DNA from: Agreia sp. COWG
GTDB lineage: Bacteria; Actinomycetota; Actinomycetes; Actinomycetales; Microbacteriaceae
NCBI RefSeq assembly: GCF_904528075.1
Contig: NZ_LR882035.1
Span: forward strand, 1,984,001-2,048,000
Reading direction: 5' to 3'
DNA length: 64,000 bases
Shown here: positions 17,746 to 26,362 of the stretch, piece after piece
Numbering within the stretch: position 1 is the first letter of the stretch
Layout of the letters: the number at the start of each line of letters is the position of its first letter
Position numbers and translations under genes: made by a program
The notes under the pieces: model-generated
Databases searched by the model: none
Told to the model about the DNA's origin: nothing
The model's input: only the letters and a program-made list of their open reading frames with translations

Positions 17746-18459
17746 TCAGGCTGTGAGGCCGAGTGCGTCCATTCGGCGCGTGTGCGACGCGATGACCTCG
17801 GTGAAGACGGGCTCGATGCGCTGCTCGTCCGAGCTGCGGTTGTCGCTGTGAAGAATCGCGGAGCGGGCGATCAGCAGCGTGTCGCCGACGACGCGTCGGC
17901 CCCACATCGCCAGGTGCGAACCCAGCTGCGGGTCTGCGGCTATTCCGTCTGCGACGATCGTGACGATCGCCTGACGGCCGGTCTCCGCATCCAGGATCTG
18001 CACCATCCGCGGGCCCGATCCGTTCTCGAGCCCCGCGGCGAGGTGAATGAAGAAGTCGTCGAGGATTCCCGCGCTGACGTACAGGCTCGTGAGTGATTCG
18101 AACCAGCTGGCACCCGCGACCACCTCTCGGTACTCGTCGATGGCCGCGGCGAACGGCTGCATGATCTGGGCCGGGTCGTCGACGTGTCGTCTGATCTCCG
18201 CCACGAGGCGCTCGTGCTTGTCGAGGGCCTGGCCCGCCGCCGGACCGATCGCCTCTTTGTGTGAGACCGTGGGCGCCTGCGTGACGATCCGCGAGAGCGA
18301 TTCGAAGAGCGAGAGCTGAATGTACGCGGCCTGGCCGAGGTACGGCAGCAGCGCAGGCGTGAGTTCTGCGAGGTTCACACGAGGAAGCTGCGCAGCTTCG
18401 CCGCGAGGCTTCAGGCGGGGCACCTCGAGGCGTACCTTGGGCCGACGAAACGTGAACAC
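17746..18459 (-). CDS. Ferritin-like (MiaE-like) fold protein
   Basis: A 237-residue, largely helical protein of the actinobacterial ferritin-like group sometimes compared with the tRNA hydroxylase MiaE. The N-terminus is basic (VFTFRRPKVRLEVPRLKPR), then helical segments including LPYLGQAAYIQLSLFESLSR, DKHERLVAEIRRHV and ASWFESLTSLYVSAGILDDF. Possible metal ligands (Glu in LFES, His/Glu in KHER, Glu in WFES, Asp pair in LDDF) are spaced as in a four-helix di-iron bundle, but metal binding is inference. The open frame runs to 18585; GTG 18459 is the start that fits homologues. It is divergent from the DEAD-box helicase gene, as Rv3210c is from rhlE in M. tuberculosis. Exact role unknown. Confidence 0.75.
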   Translation of the reverse strand: MFTFRRPKVRLEVPRLKPRGEAAQLPRVNLAELTPALLPYLGQAAYIQLSLFESLSRIVTQAPTVSHKEAIGPAAGQALDKHERLVAEIRRHVDDPAQIMQPFAAAIDEYREVVAGASWFESLTSLYVSAGILDDFFIHLAAGLENGSGPRMVQILDAETGRQAIVTIVADGIAADPQLGSHLAMWGRRVVGDTLLIARSAILHSDNRSSDEQRIEPVFTEVIASHTRRMDALGLTA

Positions 18460-18527
18460 ACGCTGTAGCCTATCGGCGCGCCGGGCGCACGAACGGCGCC
18501 TTCGCGCCCAAATGCGGCCCGATCGAG

Positions 18528-18694
18528 TAAAGTTGGCAATGCCCTGACACGAATCGGGGCGTCTACGCCGCCCGCCAGGCGCCATCGCCGGCTTACAGGC
18601 GCTCGAGACGGACCACTCTCATGAGGCCCCGATCTCGCGCCGCGTACCTTCTATCCGGCGGCGTAGCCCGATATTCCATGACAGGCATCACACC
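18528..18694 (+). promoter_or_regulatory. Promoter and structured leader of the DEAD-box helicase gene
   Basis: TAAAGT at 18528-18533 fits a -10 element and would give a leader of about 155 bases before the GTG start at 18695. Within it ATCGGGGC (18553-18560) is perfectly complementary to GCCCCGAT (18626-18633), able to form a stem closing a 65-base loop. Long structured leaders are common in cold-regulated RNA helicase genes; a regulatory role here is inference. Confidence 0.35.
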
Positions 18695-20122
18695 GTGACT
18701 TTTACCGATTTAGGCGTCGACCAGGACATGGCGGACGCGCTCGCCAGCAAGGGCATCCTCGAGCCGTTCCCCATCCAGACGCAGACCATTCCGTTGGCGC
18801 TCGACGGACAAGACATCATCGGACAGGCCAAAACCGGAACGGGTAAGACCTTCGGCTTCGGTCTTCCGCTCATCCAGCGGCTCGGCCTCACCCCAGAGCC
18901 CGGCGTGCAGGCGCTCGTCGTCGTTCCGACCCGCGAGCTGGCGGTGCAGGTGACCGAAGACCTGATGCTCGCCACCTCGAACCGGCCGACCACGATCGTG
19001 TCGATCTACGGCGGCAAGGCCTACGAGGGACAGATCGAGCAGCTCAAGGCCGGCGCCCAGATCGTGGTCGGAACGCCCGGCCGTCTCCTCGACCTCGCGG
19101 GCCAGCGCCTGTTGAACCTCGCCAACGTGCGCGAGATGGTGCTCGACGAGGCCGACAAGATGCTCGACCTCGGCTTTCTCGCCGACATCGAGAAGCTCTT
19201 CGCCCAGACGCCCGCCACACGTCACACCATGCTGTTCTCGGCCACGATGCCTGGCCCGATCGTGGCTCTCGCGCGCCGCTTCATGTCGAAGCCGATCCAC
19301 ATCCGGGCAACCGACCCCGACGAGGGCCAGGTGCAGGCGCAGATCAACCACCTCATCTACCGAGCCCACAACATGGACAAGGACGAGGTCATCGCCCGCA
19401 TCCTGCAGTCCGAGGGTCGCGGCAAGACCGTGATTTTCACGCGTACCAAGCGTGCCGCAGCCAAGCTCGTCGAAGAGCTGAACGATCGGGGCTTCAACGC
19501 CGCCGCGGTGCACGGAGACCTCAACCAGGAGCAGCGCGAGCGCGCGATGGCCGCCTTCAAGGCGGGCAAGAAAGACATCCTCATCGCCACCGATGTCGCG
19601 GCCCGCGGCATCGACGTGCTCGATGTCACACACGTGATCAACCACACCATCCCCGAAGACGAGAAGGCGTATCTGCACCGCGTCGGTCGCACGGGACGGG
19701 CCGGCAAGACCGGTATCGCCGTCACGTTCGTCGACTGGGACGACCTGCACAAGTGGGCCCTCATCAACCGTGCTCTCGAGTTCGGCCAGCCAGAGCCGAC
19801 AGAGACCTACTCGTCGAGCCCGCACCTCTTCGCCGACCTGAACATTCCGGCCGGCACCAAGGGGCGCCTCAAGCCGGCGACGCCGAAGACGGATGCGCCT
19901 GCGGGCGATCGCGCCCCGCGTGCCGCGAGCGACTCGCGTCCGCCGCGCACCCGCTCGCGAGCGCCCCGCACAGCAGGCCAGGAGTCGGGCAGCGCCAACG
20001 CGCCCCGCGTCTCGTCTGCAGACGGAGCGGGCACTCACACCGGAACCGGCCCGGAGCACCACGACGGCAACAGCGCGCCCCGTCGCCGCACCCGTCGCCG
20101 CACGCCCCGCGCCGCGGAGTAG
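18695..20122 (+). CDS. rhlE: DEAD-box ATP-dependent RNA helicase
   Basis: A 475-residue RNA helicase. Motifs in order: Q motif FPIQTQTIPLALDGQD, Walker A AKTGTGKT at residues 45-52, PTRELAVQ, LDEADKMLDLGF, SATMP, IATDVAARGIDV and HRVGRTGRAGKTG. The core ends near residue 385; the last 90 residues are a low-complexity tail rich in Arg, Pro, Ala and Ser with repeated PR and TRRRT units, typical of actinobacterial RhlE/CsdA-like helicases that bind RNA non-specifically. GTG 18695 gives the normal VTFTDLGVDQDMADAL start. It is likely involved in ribosome assembly or RNA decay, especially in the cold. It converges on the PHP gene across a strong hairpin. Confidence 0.92.
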   Translation: MTFTDLGVDQDMADALASKGILEPFPIQTQTIPLALDGQDIIGQAKTGTGKTFGFGLPLIQRLGLTPEPGVQALVVVPTRELAVQVTEDLMLATSNRPTTIVSIYGGKAYEGQIEQLKAGAQIVVGTPGRLLDLAGQRLLNLANVREMVLDEADKMLDLGFLADIEKLFAQTPATRHTMLFSATMPGPIVALARRFMSKPIHIRATDPDEGQVQAQINHLIYRAHNMDKDEVIARILQSEGRGKTVIFTRTKRAAAKLVEELNDRGFNAAAVHGDLNQEQRERAMAAFKAGKKDILIATDVAARGIDVLDVTHVINHTIPEDEKAYLHRVGRTGRAGKTGIAVTFVDWDDLHKWALINRALEFGQPEPTETYSSSPHLFADLNIPAGTKGRLKPATPKTDAPAGDRAPRAASDSRPPRTRSRAPRTAGQESGSANAPRVSSADGAGTHTGTGPEHHDGNSAPRRRTRRRTPRAAE

Positions 20123-20128
20123 TCTTCC

Positions 20129-20172
20129 CGCTCCCTGAGCCGGTCGAGGCCTCTCGACGGGCTCGGGGAGCG
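20129..20172. terminator. Long imperfect hairpin between convergent genes
   Basis: Arms 20129-20148 and 20153-20172 pair at 18 of 20 positions around a four-base loop (GCCT). It lies between the stops of the rhlE-like and PHP genes. There is no T-run. The core (CTGAGCCGGTCGAG and its complement) resembles dispersed REP-like hairpins common in actinomycetes, so it may be a repeat unit as well as a bidirectional terminator. Confidence 0.6.
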
Positions 20173-20180
20173 ACAGCCGT

Positions 20181-21059
20181 TCAGTCGGAAAGCACAGGCA
20201 CGACGGGCTTCCAGCCGGTGGCCCGATCGACCAGGCGTTCCAGCACCTCGGGGTGAGTGGAGTTCTCTGCCAGCCGATTGGGCTTGCCAGCTCCGTGATA
20301 GTCGCTCGACCCGGTGATGGCAAGGTCGAACTTGGCCGCGAGTTCGCGCAGTCTCTCCTTGCCGTCGGGCGTGTTCTCCCGGTGATCCACCTCGAGGCCG
20401 AAGAGTCCGGCGTCGACCAGGCGTGCGAGTTCGTCTTCGCTGACCACCCCGGCTCGCCCCCGGGTTGCCGGGTGCGCGATGACGGGCACTCCCCCGGCGG
20501 CCACGATGAGCTCGACCCCCGTCAGTGGATCGGGTGCATAGTGCGGCTGGTAGTACCCGGCCTGCCAGTGCAGTATGCCGGCGAAGGCGTCGCTCCGAGT
20601 AAGGGAATGCCCCTTGGCGACGAGCGCGTCCGCGATATGCGGACGCCCCACCGTGGCACCATCCTGCGTCTGCTCGAGCACGTCGGCCCAGCTGAGGTCG
20701 TAGTCGGCACCGATCGCCGTCACCATCTCCTCTGCCCGCGTCAGCCGAGCCGAGCGGATGCGCGCCGTCTCTGCGACGAGCCCGGCATTGTTCGGGTCGA
20801 ACAGGTAGGCCAGCATGTGCACGCTCGCGTACCCCTTCCGGGTCGACAGCTCCATGCCCGGAATGAGTGCGATGCCCTGACGGAGAGCCTCGTCCGACGC
20901 CGCCTCCCACCCCGCGGTCGAGTCGTGGTCGGTGATCGCCAGCGTTCCGAGGCCGGCGTCCGCCGCCGCTCGGACGAGCGCGATGGGTGTCTCTGTGCCG
21001 TCCGACGCGCTGGAGTGGGCGTGCAGGTCGATCGGCCCTGGGGGAAATGCGGAAGCCAT
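20181..21059 (-). CDS. PHP-domain phosphoesterase
   Basis: A 292-residue member of the polymerase-and-histidinol-phosphatase family, close to the nucleoside 3',5'-bisphosphate phosphatase / RNase AM (YciV) group. Metal ligands are visible: His13 and His15 in DLHAHSSASDG, Asp44-His45 in AITDHDS, Glu in PGMELS, HPATRG in the second half, and SSDYHG near the C-terminus. This points to a trinuclear metal phosphoesterase acting on small nucleotides or RNA 5' ends; the substrate is inferred. ATG 21059 is the start that fits homologues; the longer upstream frame is not supported. It diverges from the aminopeptidase P gene with 70 bases between. Confidence 0.85.
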   Translation of the reverse strand: MASAFPPGPIDLHAHSSASDGTETPIALVRAAADAGLGTLAITDHDSTAGWEAASDEALRQGIALIPGMELSTRKGYASVHMLAYLFDPNNAGLVAETARIRSARLTRAEEMVTAIGADYDLSWADVLEQTQDGATVGRPHIADALVAKGHSLTRSDAFAGILHWQAGYYQPHYAPDPLTGVELIVAAGGVPVIAHPATRGRAGVVSEDELARLVDAGLFGLEVDHRENTPDGKERLRELAAKFDLAITGSSDYHGAGKPNRLAENSTHPEVLERLVDRATGWKPVVPVLSD

Positions 21060-21129
21060 CGTCCCATCGTACGAGTTCAGCGGATACCGACCTGCGGGTG
21101 GCCGGCTCCGGAGGGCGCAGAATGGACTC

Positions 21130-22638
21130 ATGAACGATGCGCAGACGACAGACACAGCCGAGCACACCACGATGATCGACCAGAACGCGGAGCTCCCCCA
21201 GGCACCGGCGACCTCGCCGGCACCGACCAACCGGTCGACGACGCCGGCATCGACGACGTTTCGCGACTTCATCGCCAGCGGCTGGGCCGACCGCACCGAT
21301 ATCGTGCCCCCCGCCCGCGTCGAGGCCTCCTATGCCGCCGCGCGGCGCGCATCCATCTCGGCGATGTACCCGGGCGTTCGCCTGATCGTTCCCGCCGGCT
21401 CGCCCAAGCAGCGCTCGAACGACACCGACTATCCGTTCCGCGCACACTCCGCCTTCTCCTGGCTCACCGGCTGGGGTTCTGACAGCGAGCCCGGAGCGGT
21501 TCTGGTTCTCGAACCCCGGGCCGACAGAGACGGACACGATGCCACGCTCTACTTCCGCGAGCGCGCCGGGCGCGACTCCGACGAGTTCTACGCCAACAGC
21601 GAGATCGGCGAGTTCTGGATCGGTGCACGCCCCTCGCTCGCCCAGGTCGCCGGCGACCTCGGTATAGCCACCAGAGGAATCGCAGACTTCGAGCGGGTCG
21701 CCGAGGTGCAGCGCGACGACGTCGTGCTCGTCCGCGAGCCGGCGGGGCAGCTCGTGCCCGGCACCGACGAGGAGCGAGACGCCCGTTTCGCTCGTGACCT
21801 GTCGGAGCTCAGGCTGGTCAAGGATGCGTTCGAGATCGAGCAGATGCGCCTCGCCGTGGCGGCAACGGCCCGTGGCTTCGACGACGTCATCCGCGACCTG
21901 CCGAGAATTTCGGCCCACCAGCGCGGCGAGCGCGTGGTCGAGGGCGTCTTCAACACCCGCGCCCGCGTCGACGGCAACGCCGTGGGCTACGACACCATCG
22001 CGGCGTCCGGTCCGCACGCGTGCATTCTGCACTGGACCACGAATGACGGTCCGGTGGTTCCGGGCGATCTGATGTTGCTCGACGCCGGCGTCGAGGTCGA
22101 CACCCTCTACACCGCCGACATCACGCGCACGCTGCCGATCTCCGGCACCTTCTCCCCCGTTCAGAGGGACATCTACGAGGCCGTGCGCGAGGCCGCCGAT
22201 GCTGCTCTCGCCATCGTGCGTCCGGGCATCCGGTTTCGTGAGATTCACGCCACCGCCATGGCCGTGATCGCTCGGCGCACCGCGGAATGGGGCCTGCTGC
22301 CGGTCTCCGCCGAGGAGGCGCTCGAGGCAGACAATCAGCAGCACCGCCGCTACATGGTGCACGGCACGAGCCACCACCTGGGGCTCGACGTGCACGACTG
22401 TGCGCAGGCTCGCAGAGAGATGTACCTCGACGGCATTCTCGAGCCGGGCATGGTCTTCACGATCGAGCCCGGGCTCTACTTCCAGCCGGATGACCTGACG
22501 GTCCCCGAGTCGTTCAGGGGCATCGGCGTTCGCATCGAAGACGACATCCTCGTGACGGCCGACGGGGCAGAGAATCTCTCGGCCGGCATCCCGCGCACGG
22601 CCGACGACGTCGAGGCGTGGATCGCACGCCTCGGCTAG
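21130..22638 (+). CDS. pepP: Xaa-Pro aminopeptidase (aminopeptidase P)
   Basis: A 502-residue metallopeptidase (M24B) that removes N-terminal residues ahead of proline. After a 40-residue polar, low-complexity N-terminus comes the AMP_N domain (about 60-200, with DYPFRAHSAFSWLTG) and then the pita-bread catalytic domain. All five metal ligands are present: Asp in LLDAGVE, Asp in YTADITRT, His in VHGTSHHLGLDVHD, Glu in TIEPGLYF and Glu in GVRIEDD. ATG 21130 is the first start with homology-compatible length; an open frame continues upstream to 20932 but overlaps the divergent PHP gene. Cytoplasmic, likely in peptide turnover. Confidence 0.92.
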   Translation: MNDAQTTDTAEHTTMIDQNAELPQAPATSPAPTNRSTTPASTTFRDFIASGWADRTDIVPPARVEASYAAARRASISAMYPGVRLIVPAGSPKQRSNDTDYPFRAHSAFSWLTGWGSDSEPGAVLVLEPRADRDGHDATLYFRERAGRDSDEFYANSEIGEFWIGARPSLAQVAGDLGIATRGIADFERVAEVQRDDVVLVREPAGQLVPGTDEERDARFARDLSELRLVKDAFEIEQMRLAVAATARGFDDVIRDLPRISAHQRGERVVEGVFNTRARVDGNAVGYDTIAASGPHACILHWTTNDGPVVPGDLMLLDAGVEVDTLYTADITRTLPISGTFSPVQRDIYEAVREAADAALAIVRPGIRFREIHATAMAVIARRTAEWGLLPVSAEEALEADNQQHRRYMVHGTSHHLGLDVHDCAQARREMYLDGILEPGMVFTIEPGLYFQPDDLTVPESFRGIGVRIEDDILVTADGAENLSAGIPRTADDVEAWIARLG

Positions 22639-22663
22639 AAGCGCGCCGCGGGCCGAAGAGGAC

Positions 22664-23158
22664 TCAGGCTGCGGGGGTCTCGAGCACGTTGCGGGCCTTG
22701 TTCGCCACCTCTGCCCCGACGATGAGCGAGTAGCTCGTCGCGATGACCTGCATCACCGAGGTGAAGTCGCGGCGCCTGCGCGAGATCGAGTAGGTGACGA
22801 TGCGAAACAGCATCCCGAAGCCGGCTCCGATGAGGCTCGCTGCAGCGATGAAGGGCAGCGAGGTGGCGGTCGGCGACAGGATTACGAGGAAGAAGCCGAA
22901 GAACAGTCCGAGCCACAGGCCGCTCAACGCGCCCGAGACGGCCGCCCTGGCGTAGCTCTGCTTGGCCAGCACGCGCTCCACTGTCTTCAGGTCGCTGCCC
23001 ACGATCGAGACCTCGGAGACCGGGAAATCGGCATGCGCGAGGCGGTCGACCGCGCTCTGCGCCTCGACGTAGGACTCGTAAGTCGCTACCACCTCACCGC
23101 GGGGCATTGTGGCGGAATTACTGGGCGTGCGGCCACCGAAGGGCATCTGGTTACTCAC
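22664..23158 (-). CDS. General-stress-protein-like membrane protein (GSP17M domain)
   Basis: A 164-residue protein. The N-terminal part (about 22-75) is a YflT/GSP17M-type general stress domain with EVVATYESYVEAQSAVDRL and VSEVSIVGSDLKTVERV. Two hydrophobic helices follow (AVSGALSGLWLGLFFGFFLV and PFIAAASLIGAGFGMLFRI), then a basic stretch SRRRRDF and a soluble tail. The family is widespread in actinobacteria and its biochemical role is unknown. It diverges from the MgtE-N/CBS gene, separated by 47 bases, and its stop lies 25 bases from the aminopeptidase stop. Confidence 0.82.
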   Translation of the reverse strand: MSNQMPFGGRTPSNSATMPRGEVVATYESYVEAQSAVDRLAHADFPVSEVSIVGSDLKTVERVLAKQSYARAAVSGALSGLWLGLFFGFFLVILSPTATSLPFIAAASLIGAGFGMLFRIVTYSISRRRRDFTSVMQVIATSYSLIVGAEVANKARNVLETPAA

Positions 23159-23205
23159 AGGACCATCCTCCCATGACCCTCATGTGGAAGGTCTAAGTTA
23201 GACGT

Positions 23206-24555
23206 GTGAGTGCCACCAGAGTCTTCGTAGCCCGTCTGGCCGGGTGCACCGTCTTCGACCCCGCCGGCGACCGGTTGGGCAAAGTACGCGACGTGCTGGT
23301 GGTCTATCGCAGTTCCGACTCTCCCCGCGTCGTGGGCCTGATCGTCGAGATTCCCGGCAAGCGTCGGGTCTTCCTCTCGATCGGGCGGGTCAACTCGATC
23401 GGTAGCGGCCAGATCATCACCACGGGCCTCATCAACGTGCGCCGCTTCGAGCAGCGCGGTGGCGAGGTGCGCGTGATAGCCGAGATGCTGGGGCGTCGCA
23501 TCGACTTCAAAGACGGCAGCGGCGACGCCACGGTCGAAGACGTCGCCATCGAAGAGGTGGGCCCGGGCGAGTGGCAGGTGGCACAGCTGTTCGTCCGTCG
23601 CCCCAAGACCGGCGCGTCTCCCTTCGCTAAGGGGGCGACGACCTTCGTGCAGTGGCGCGACGTGGTCGAGCAGCGCAAGGGAGGCGAGGCGCAGTCCGCC
23701 GAGCAGCTCATCGCCACGTACTCCGAGCTCAAGCCGGCCGACCTCGCCTCCACCCTGCTGGACCTCCCCCAGGCGCGCATGCTCGAAGTTGCTGAAGAAT
23801 TGCCAGACGCCCGCCTCGCTGACGTGCTCGAGGAGATGCCCGAGAGCGAGCAGGTCGAGATCCTCAGCCAGCTCGACGACGATCGAGCGGCCGATGTGCT
23901 CGACCAGATGCAACCCGACGACGCGGCAGACCTCATCGCGCAGCTCTCCGGCGAGCGCGGCGAGGCGCTGCTCAGCCTCATGCAGCCCGAAGAGGCCGAC
24001 GATGTGCGCATGCTCCTGTCGTACGAGCCCGATACGGCGGGTGGTCTGATGACCACCGAGCCCGTCATCGTCTCGGCCGACGCCACCGTGGCCGAGGGCC
24101 TCGCCCTCATCAGGCGCCACGAGATGGCCCCGGCGCTCGGTGCGGCGATCTGCGTCACCCTGCCGCCCTACGAGCCGCCGACCGGGCGATTCCTCGGAAT
24201 GGTGCACTTCCAGCGCATGCTCCGCTACCCGCCGCACGAGCGCCTCGGCACTCTGCTCGACCAGAGCCTCGACCCGGTGACGGCCGACACCTCGGCAGCC
24301 GAGGTCTCGCGCATCCTGGCCAGCTATAACCTGGTGTCCGTTCCTGTTGTCGACGACAACCACCGACTCGTCGGGGTGGTGACCATTGACGATGTTCTCG
24401 ACTATCTGCTCCCCGACGACTGGCGAAGTATCGACGGCGACGACGAGAAACGCACCCCGACGCGTTTCCCCGAACGCCTCGGAACAGTACCCGTACCCAC
24501 GAAGAGACCAACCCGCATAGGCGGCAGGAGGAGGACCGGCGATGGCACGCAATAA
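23206..24555 (+). CDS. MgtE N-terminal and CBS domain protein without a transport domain
   Basis: A 449-residue protein with, in order, a PRC-barrel-like region (about 1-90, ARLAGCTVFDPAGDRLGKV), an MgtE N-terminal helical superhelix (about 170-270, repeated LADVLEEMPESEQ and AADVLDQMQPDDAADL) and two CBS domains (about 280-410). These are the cytosolic magnesium-sensing domains of the MgtE channel, but there is no transmembrane domain, so it cannot be a channel on its own. The basic tail ends about residue 449. GTG 23206 is the start. Its 3' end overlaps the DUF1003 gene by 14 bases, and mrp follows, a cluster also seen in mycobacteria near Rv1229c-Rv1232c (from memory). It may sense Mg2+ or nucleotides for a partner. 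Confidence 0.85.
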   Translation: MSATRVFVARLAGCTVFDPAGDRLGKVRDVLVVYRSSDSPRVVGLIVEIPGKRRVFLSIGRVNSIGSGQIITTGLINVRRFEQRGGEVRVIAEMLGRRIDFKDGSGDATVEDVAIEEVGPGEWQVAQLFVRRPKTGASPFAKGATTFVQWRDVVEQRKGGEAQSAEQLIATYSELKPADLASTLLDLPQARMLEVAEELPDARLADVLEEMPESEQVEILSQLDDDRAADVLDQMQPDDAADLIAQLSGERGEALLSLMQPEEADDVRMLLSYEPDTAGGLMTTEPVIVSADATVAEGLALIRRHEMAPALGAAICVTLPPYEPPTGRFLGMVHFQRMLRYPPHERLGTLLDQSLDPVTADTSAAEVSRILASYNLVSVPVVDDNHRLVGVVTIDDVLDYLLPDDWRSIDGDDEKRTPTRFPERLGTVPVPTKRPTRIGGRRRTGDGTQ

Positions 24556-25084
24556 CGGCTCAGACGTCAACCTCACCTCCCCGAAGGGTCTGCGCAGCAA
24601 TGTCATCCCGCGGCGCAACAGGCAGAGCAGCGATCGCTTCGGTCGGGCTACCGAGGCAATCGCCCGCGGCATGGGCACGCCCGGCTTTCTCATCCTGCTA
24701 TCGCTCTTCGTGGTGGTGTGGATGGTCTACAACACCACCGCTCCCGAGGGCCTGCGCTTCGACAGCGCCGCCATCGGCTTCACCGCGCTTACGCTCATCC
24801 TGTCGTTGCAGGCCTCGTACGCGGCGCCCCTCATTCTGCTCGCGCAGAACAGGCAAGACGACCGAGACCGTGTGCAGTTCGAGCAAGACCGGCAGCGCGC
24901 CGAACGCAACCTCGCCGACACCGAATACCTGGCCCGCGAGGTCGTGGCGCTTCGTCTCGCCATGAAAGACCTGGCGAGCAAGGATTTCATCCGCACGGAG
25001 CTGCGGGCGTTCCTCGACGAACTCGATCGCGACAGCGAACCGGATGCCGGCGGGGCGCGCACCGCCGGTGCGACCGGTGCCTGA
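24542..25084 (+). CDS. DUF1003 membrane protein
   Basis: A 180-residue protein of the DUF1003 family. After a 45-residue basic N-terminus there are two close hydrophobic helices (GFLILLSLFVVVWMVYNTT and FTALTLILSLQASYAAPLIL), then the family signature LAQNRQDDRDR and a charged helical tail with coiled-coil character (RQRAERNLADTEYLAREVVALR). ATG 24542 follows GGAGGAGGACCGGCG, a strong ribosome site lying inside the end of the MgtE-N/CBS gene, so translation is coupled. The tight linkage suggests it could be the membrane partner of the CBS protein, but this is inference. Confidence 0.85.
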   Translation: MARNNGSDVNLTSPKGLRSNVIPRRNRQSSDRFGRATEAIARGMGTPGFLILLSLFVVVWMVYNTTAPEGLRFDSAAIGFTALTLILSLQASYAAPLILLAQNRQDDRDRVQFEQDRQRAERNLADTEYLAREVVALRLAMKDLASKDFIRTELRAFLDELDRDSEPDAGGARTAGATGA

Positions 25085-26255
25085 GGCGCACGGATCCACC
25101 GCGCCCGAGTATGCCGTTCGGCAGGCCTTGGCACGGGTGATCGACCCCGAGATCCGCAAGCCCATAACTGAGCTCGACATGGTCGGTGAGGTTTCCGTCG
25201 ACGACGTGGGTCGGGCATCCGTCACCCTGAAGCTGACGATCGTGGGCTGCCCGGCGGCGGACACCATTGAGCGAGATGTTCGAGCCGCCGCGGCAGGGGT
25301 TTCCGGGATCACGACCGTCGACGTCGACGTCTCGATCATGAGCTCGGACGAGCGTCGAGCCCTCGTTGAGAAGCTGCGTGGACCGGGCGCCCGACGCGGT
25401 GTCCAATTCGGCCCGGACTCGCTGACCCGCATCTACTGCATCACGAGCGGCAAGGGCGGCGTCGGCAAATCGACGCTGACCGCCAACCTCGCGGTGGCCC
25501 TCGCCGCCAAAGGGCTCCGGGTCGGCCTCGTCGACGCCGACGTGTACGGCTTCTCTATCCCCGGCATCCTCGGGCTGGTCGACGACGATGGTCTCGCCAT
25601 CAAGCCGACCCGCGTCGGCGACATGATCCTGCCCCCCGTGGGGCGCGACGTGAAGGTGATCTCCATCGGCATGTTCATCGATGCAGCCCCGGGCCAGGGC
25701 TCGAGTGGCGGCGCTGTCGCCTGGCGCGGACCGATGCTGCATCGCACGATCCAGCATTTCCTCACGGACGTGTTCTTCGGAGACCTCGACGTGCTGCTGC
25801 TCGATCTGCCGCCCGGAACCGGCGACATCGCGATCTCGATCGGTCAGCTGCTGCCGAACGCCGAGGTCATCGTCGTCACCACGCCGCAGCCGGCCGCGGC
25901 CGACGTGGCGGAGCGCTCCGGGATCGTGGCCAGACAGACGGGACAACGCCTCTTCGGCGTGATCGAGAACATGGCGCCCCTCGTTCAGCCCGATGGTTCA
26001 GTGCTCGATCTCTTCGGATCCGGTGGCGGCGCGGAGGTCGCGCGCAGGCTGTCAGCCGGGCAGGACTCCCCCGTTCCGCTGCTCGCCTCGGTGCCGCTGA
26101 GCCTCGCGCTGCGACGCGGGGGCGACTCTGGGGAGCCCCTTGTCATCGCAGATCCGGCTGACGCGGCGAGCATCGCGATCCAGTCGGTGGCCGAGCGAAT
26201 CGCCACTCGAGGGCGAGAGCTCGCGGGGCGGCGCCTGTCCGTCTCTCCTCGTTAG
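25044..26255 (+). CDS. mrp: Mrp/ApbC-type P-loop ATPase (iron-sulfur carrier family)
   Basis: Up to 403 residues. The N-terminal MIP18/DUF59 domain (about 20-100, with RVIDPEIRKPITELDMV and IVGCPAADTI) is followed by a ParA/MinD-type ATPase with GKGGVGKST at about 136-144, DADVYGFSIP and LLLDLPPGTGD. In E. coli Mrp a CxxC motif follows ENM and binds the cluster between subunits; here that region reads ENMAPLVQPDGSVLDLFGSG with no cysteine. The family loads Fe-S clusters, but the missing CxxC leaves the mechanism open. The start is uncertain: ATG 25044 overlaps DUF1003 by 41 bases; GTG 25068 or 25077 would also preserve the whole domain. Confidence 0.85.
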   Translation: MPAGRAPPVRPVPEAHGSTAPEYAVRQALARVIDPEIRKPITELDMVGEVSVDDVGRASVTLKLTIVGCPAADTIERDVRAAAAGVSGITTVDVDVSIMSSDERRALVEKLRGPGARRGVQFGPDSLTRIYCITSGKGGVGKSTLTANLAVALAAKGLRVGLVDADVYGFSIPGILGLVDDDGLAIKPTRVGDMILPPVGRDVKVISIGMFIDAAPGQGSSGGAVAWRGPMLHRTIQHFLTDVFFGDLDVLLLDLPPGTGDIAISIGQLLPNAEVIVVTTPQPAAADVAERSGIVARQTGQRLFGVIENMAPLVQPDGSVLDLFGSGGGAEVARRLSAGQDSPVPLLASVPLSLALRRGGDSGEPLVIADPADAASIAIQSVAERIATRGRELAGRRLSVSPR

Positions 26256-26362
26256 ACAGACTCGTCCTCCCCAGAACCGCAGCCGCGCCTCGACCCCACA
26301 GCGCGATCGGATGTCGGTCGAAAAAGCCCTCCGGCGTCGGTCGATGGCTCTACCGTGCGGTC

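Noticed and set aside
20035..22395. 786-codon open frame on the minus strand
   Set aside because: It runs antisense through the aminopeptidase P gene and the rhlE tail; its translation is low-complexity Arg/Gly/Asp-rich shadow sequence typical of GC-rich DNA.
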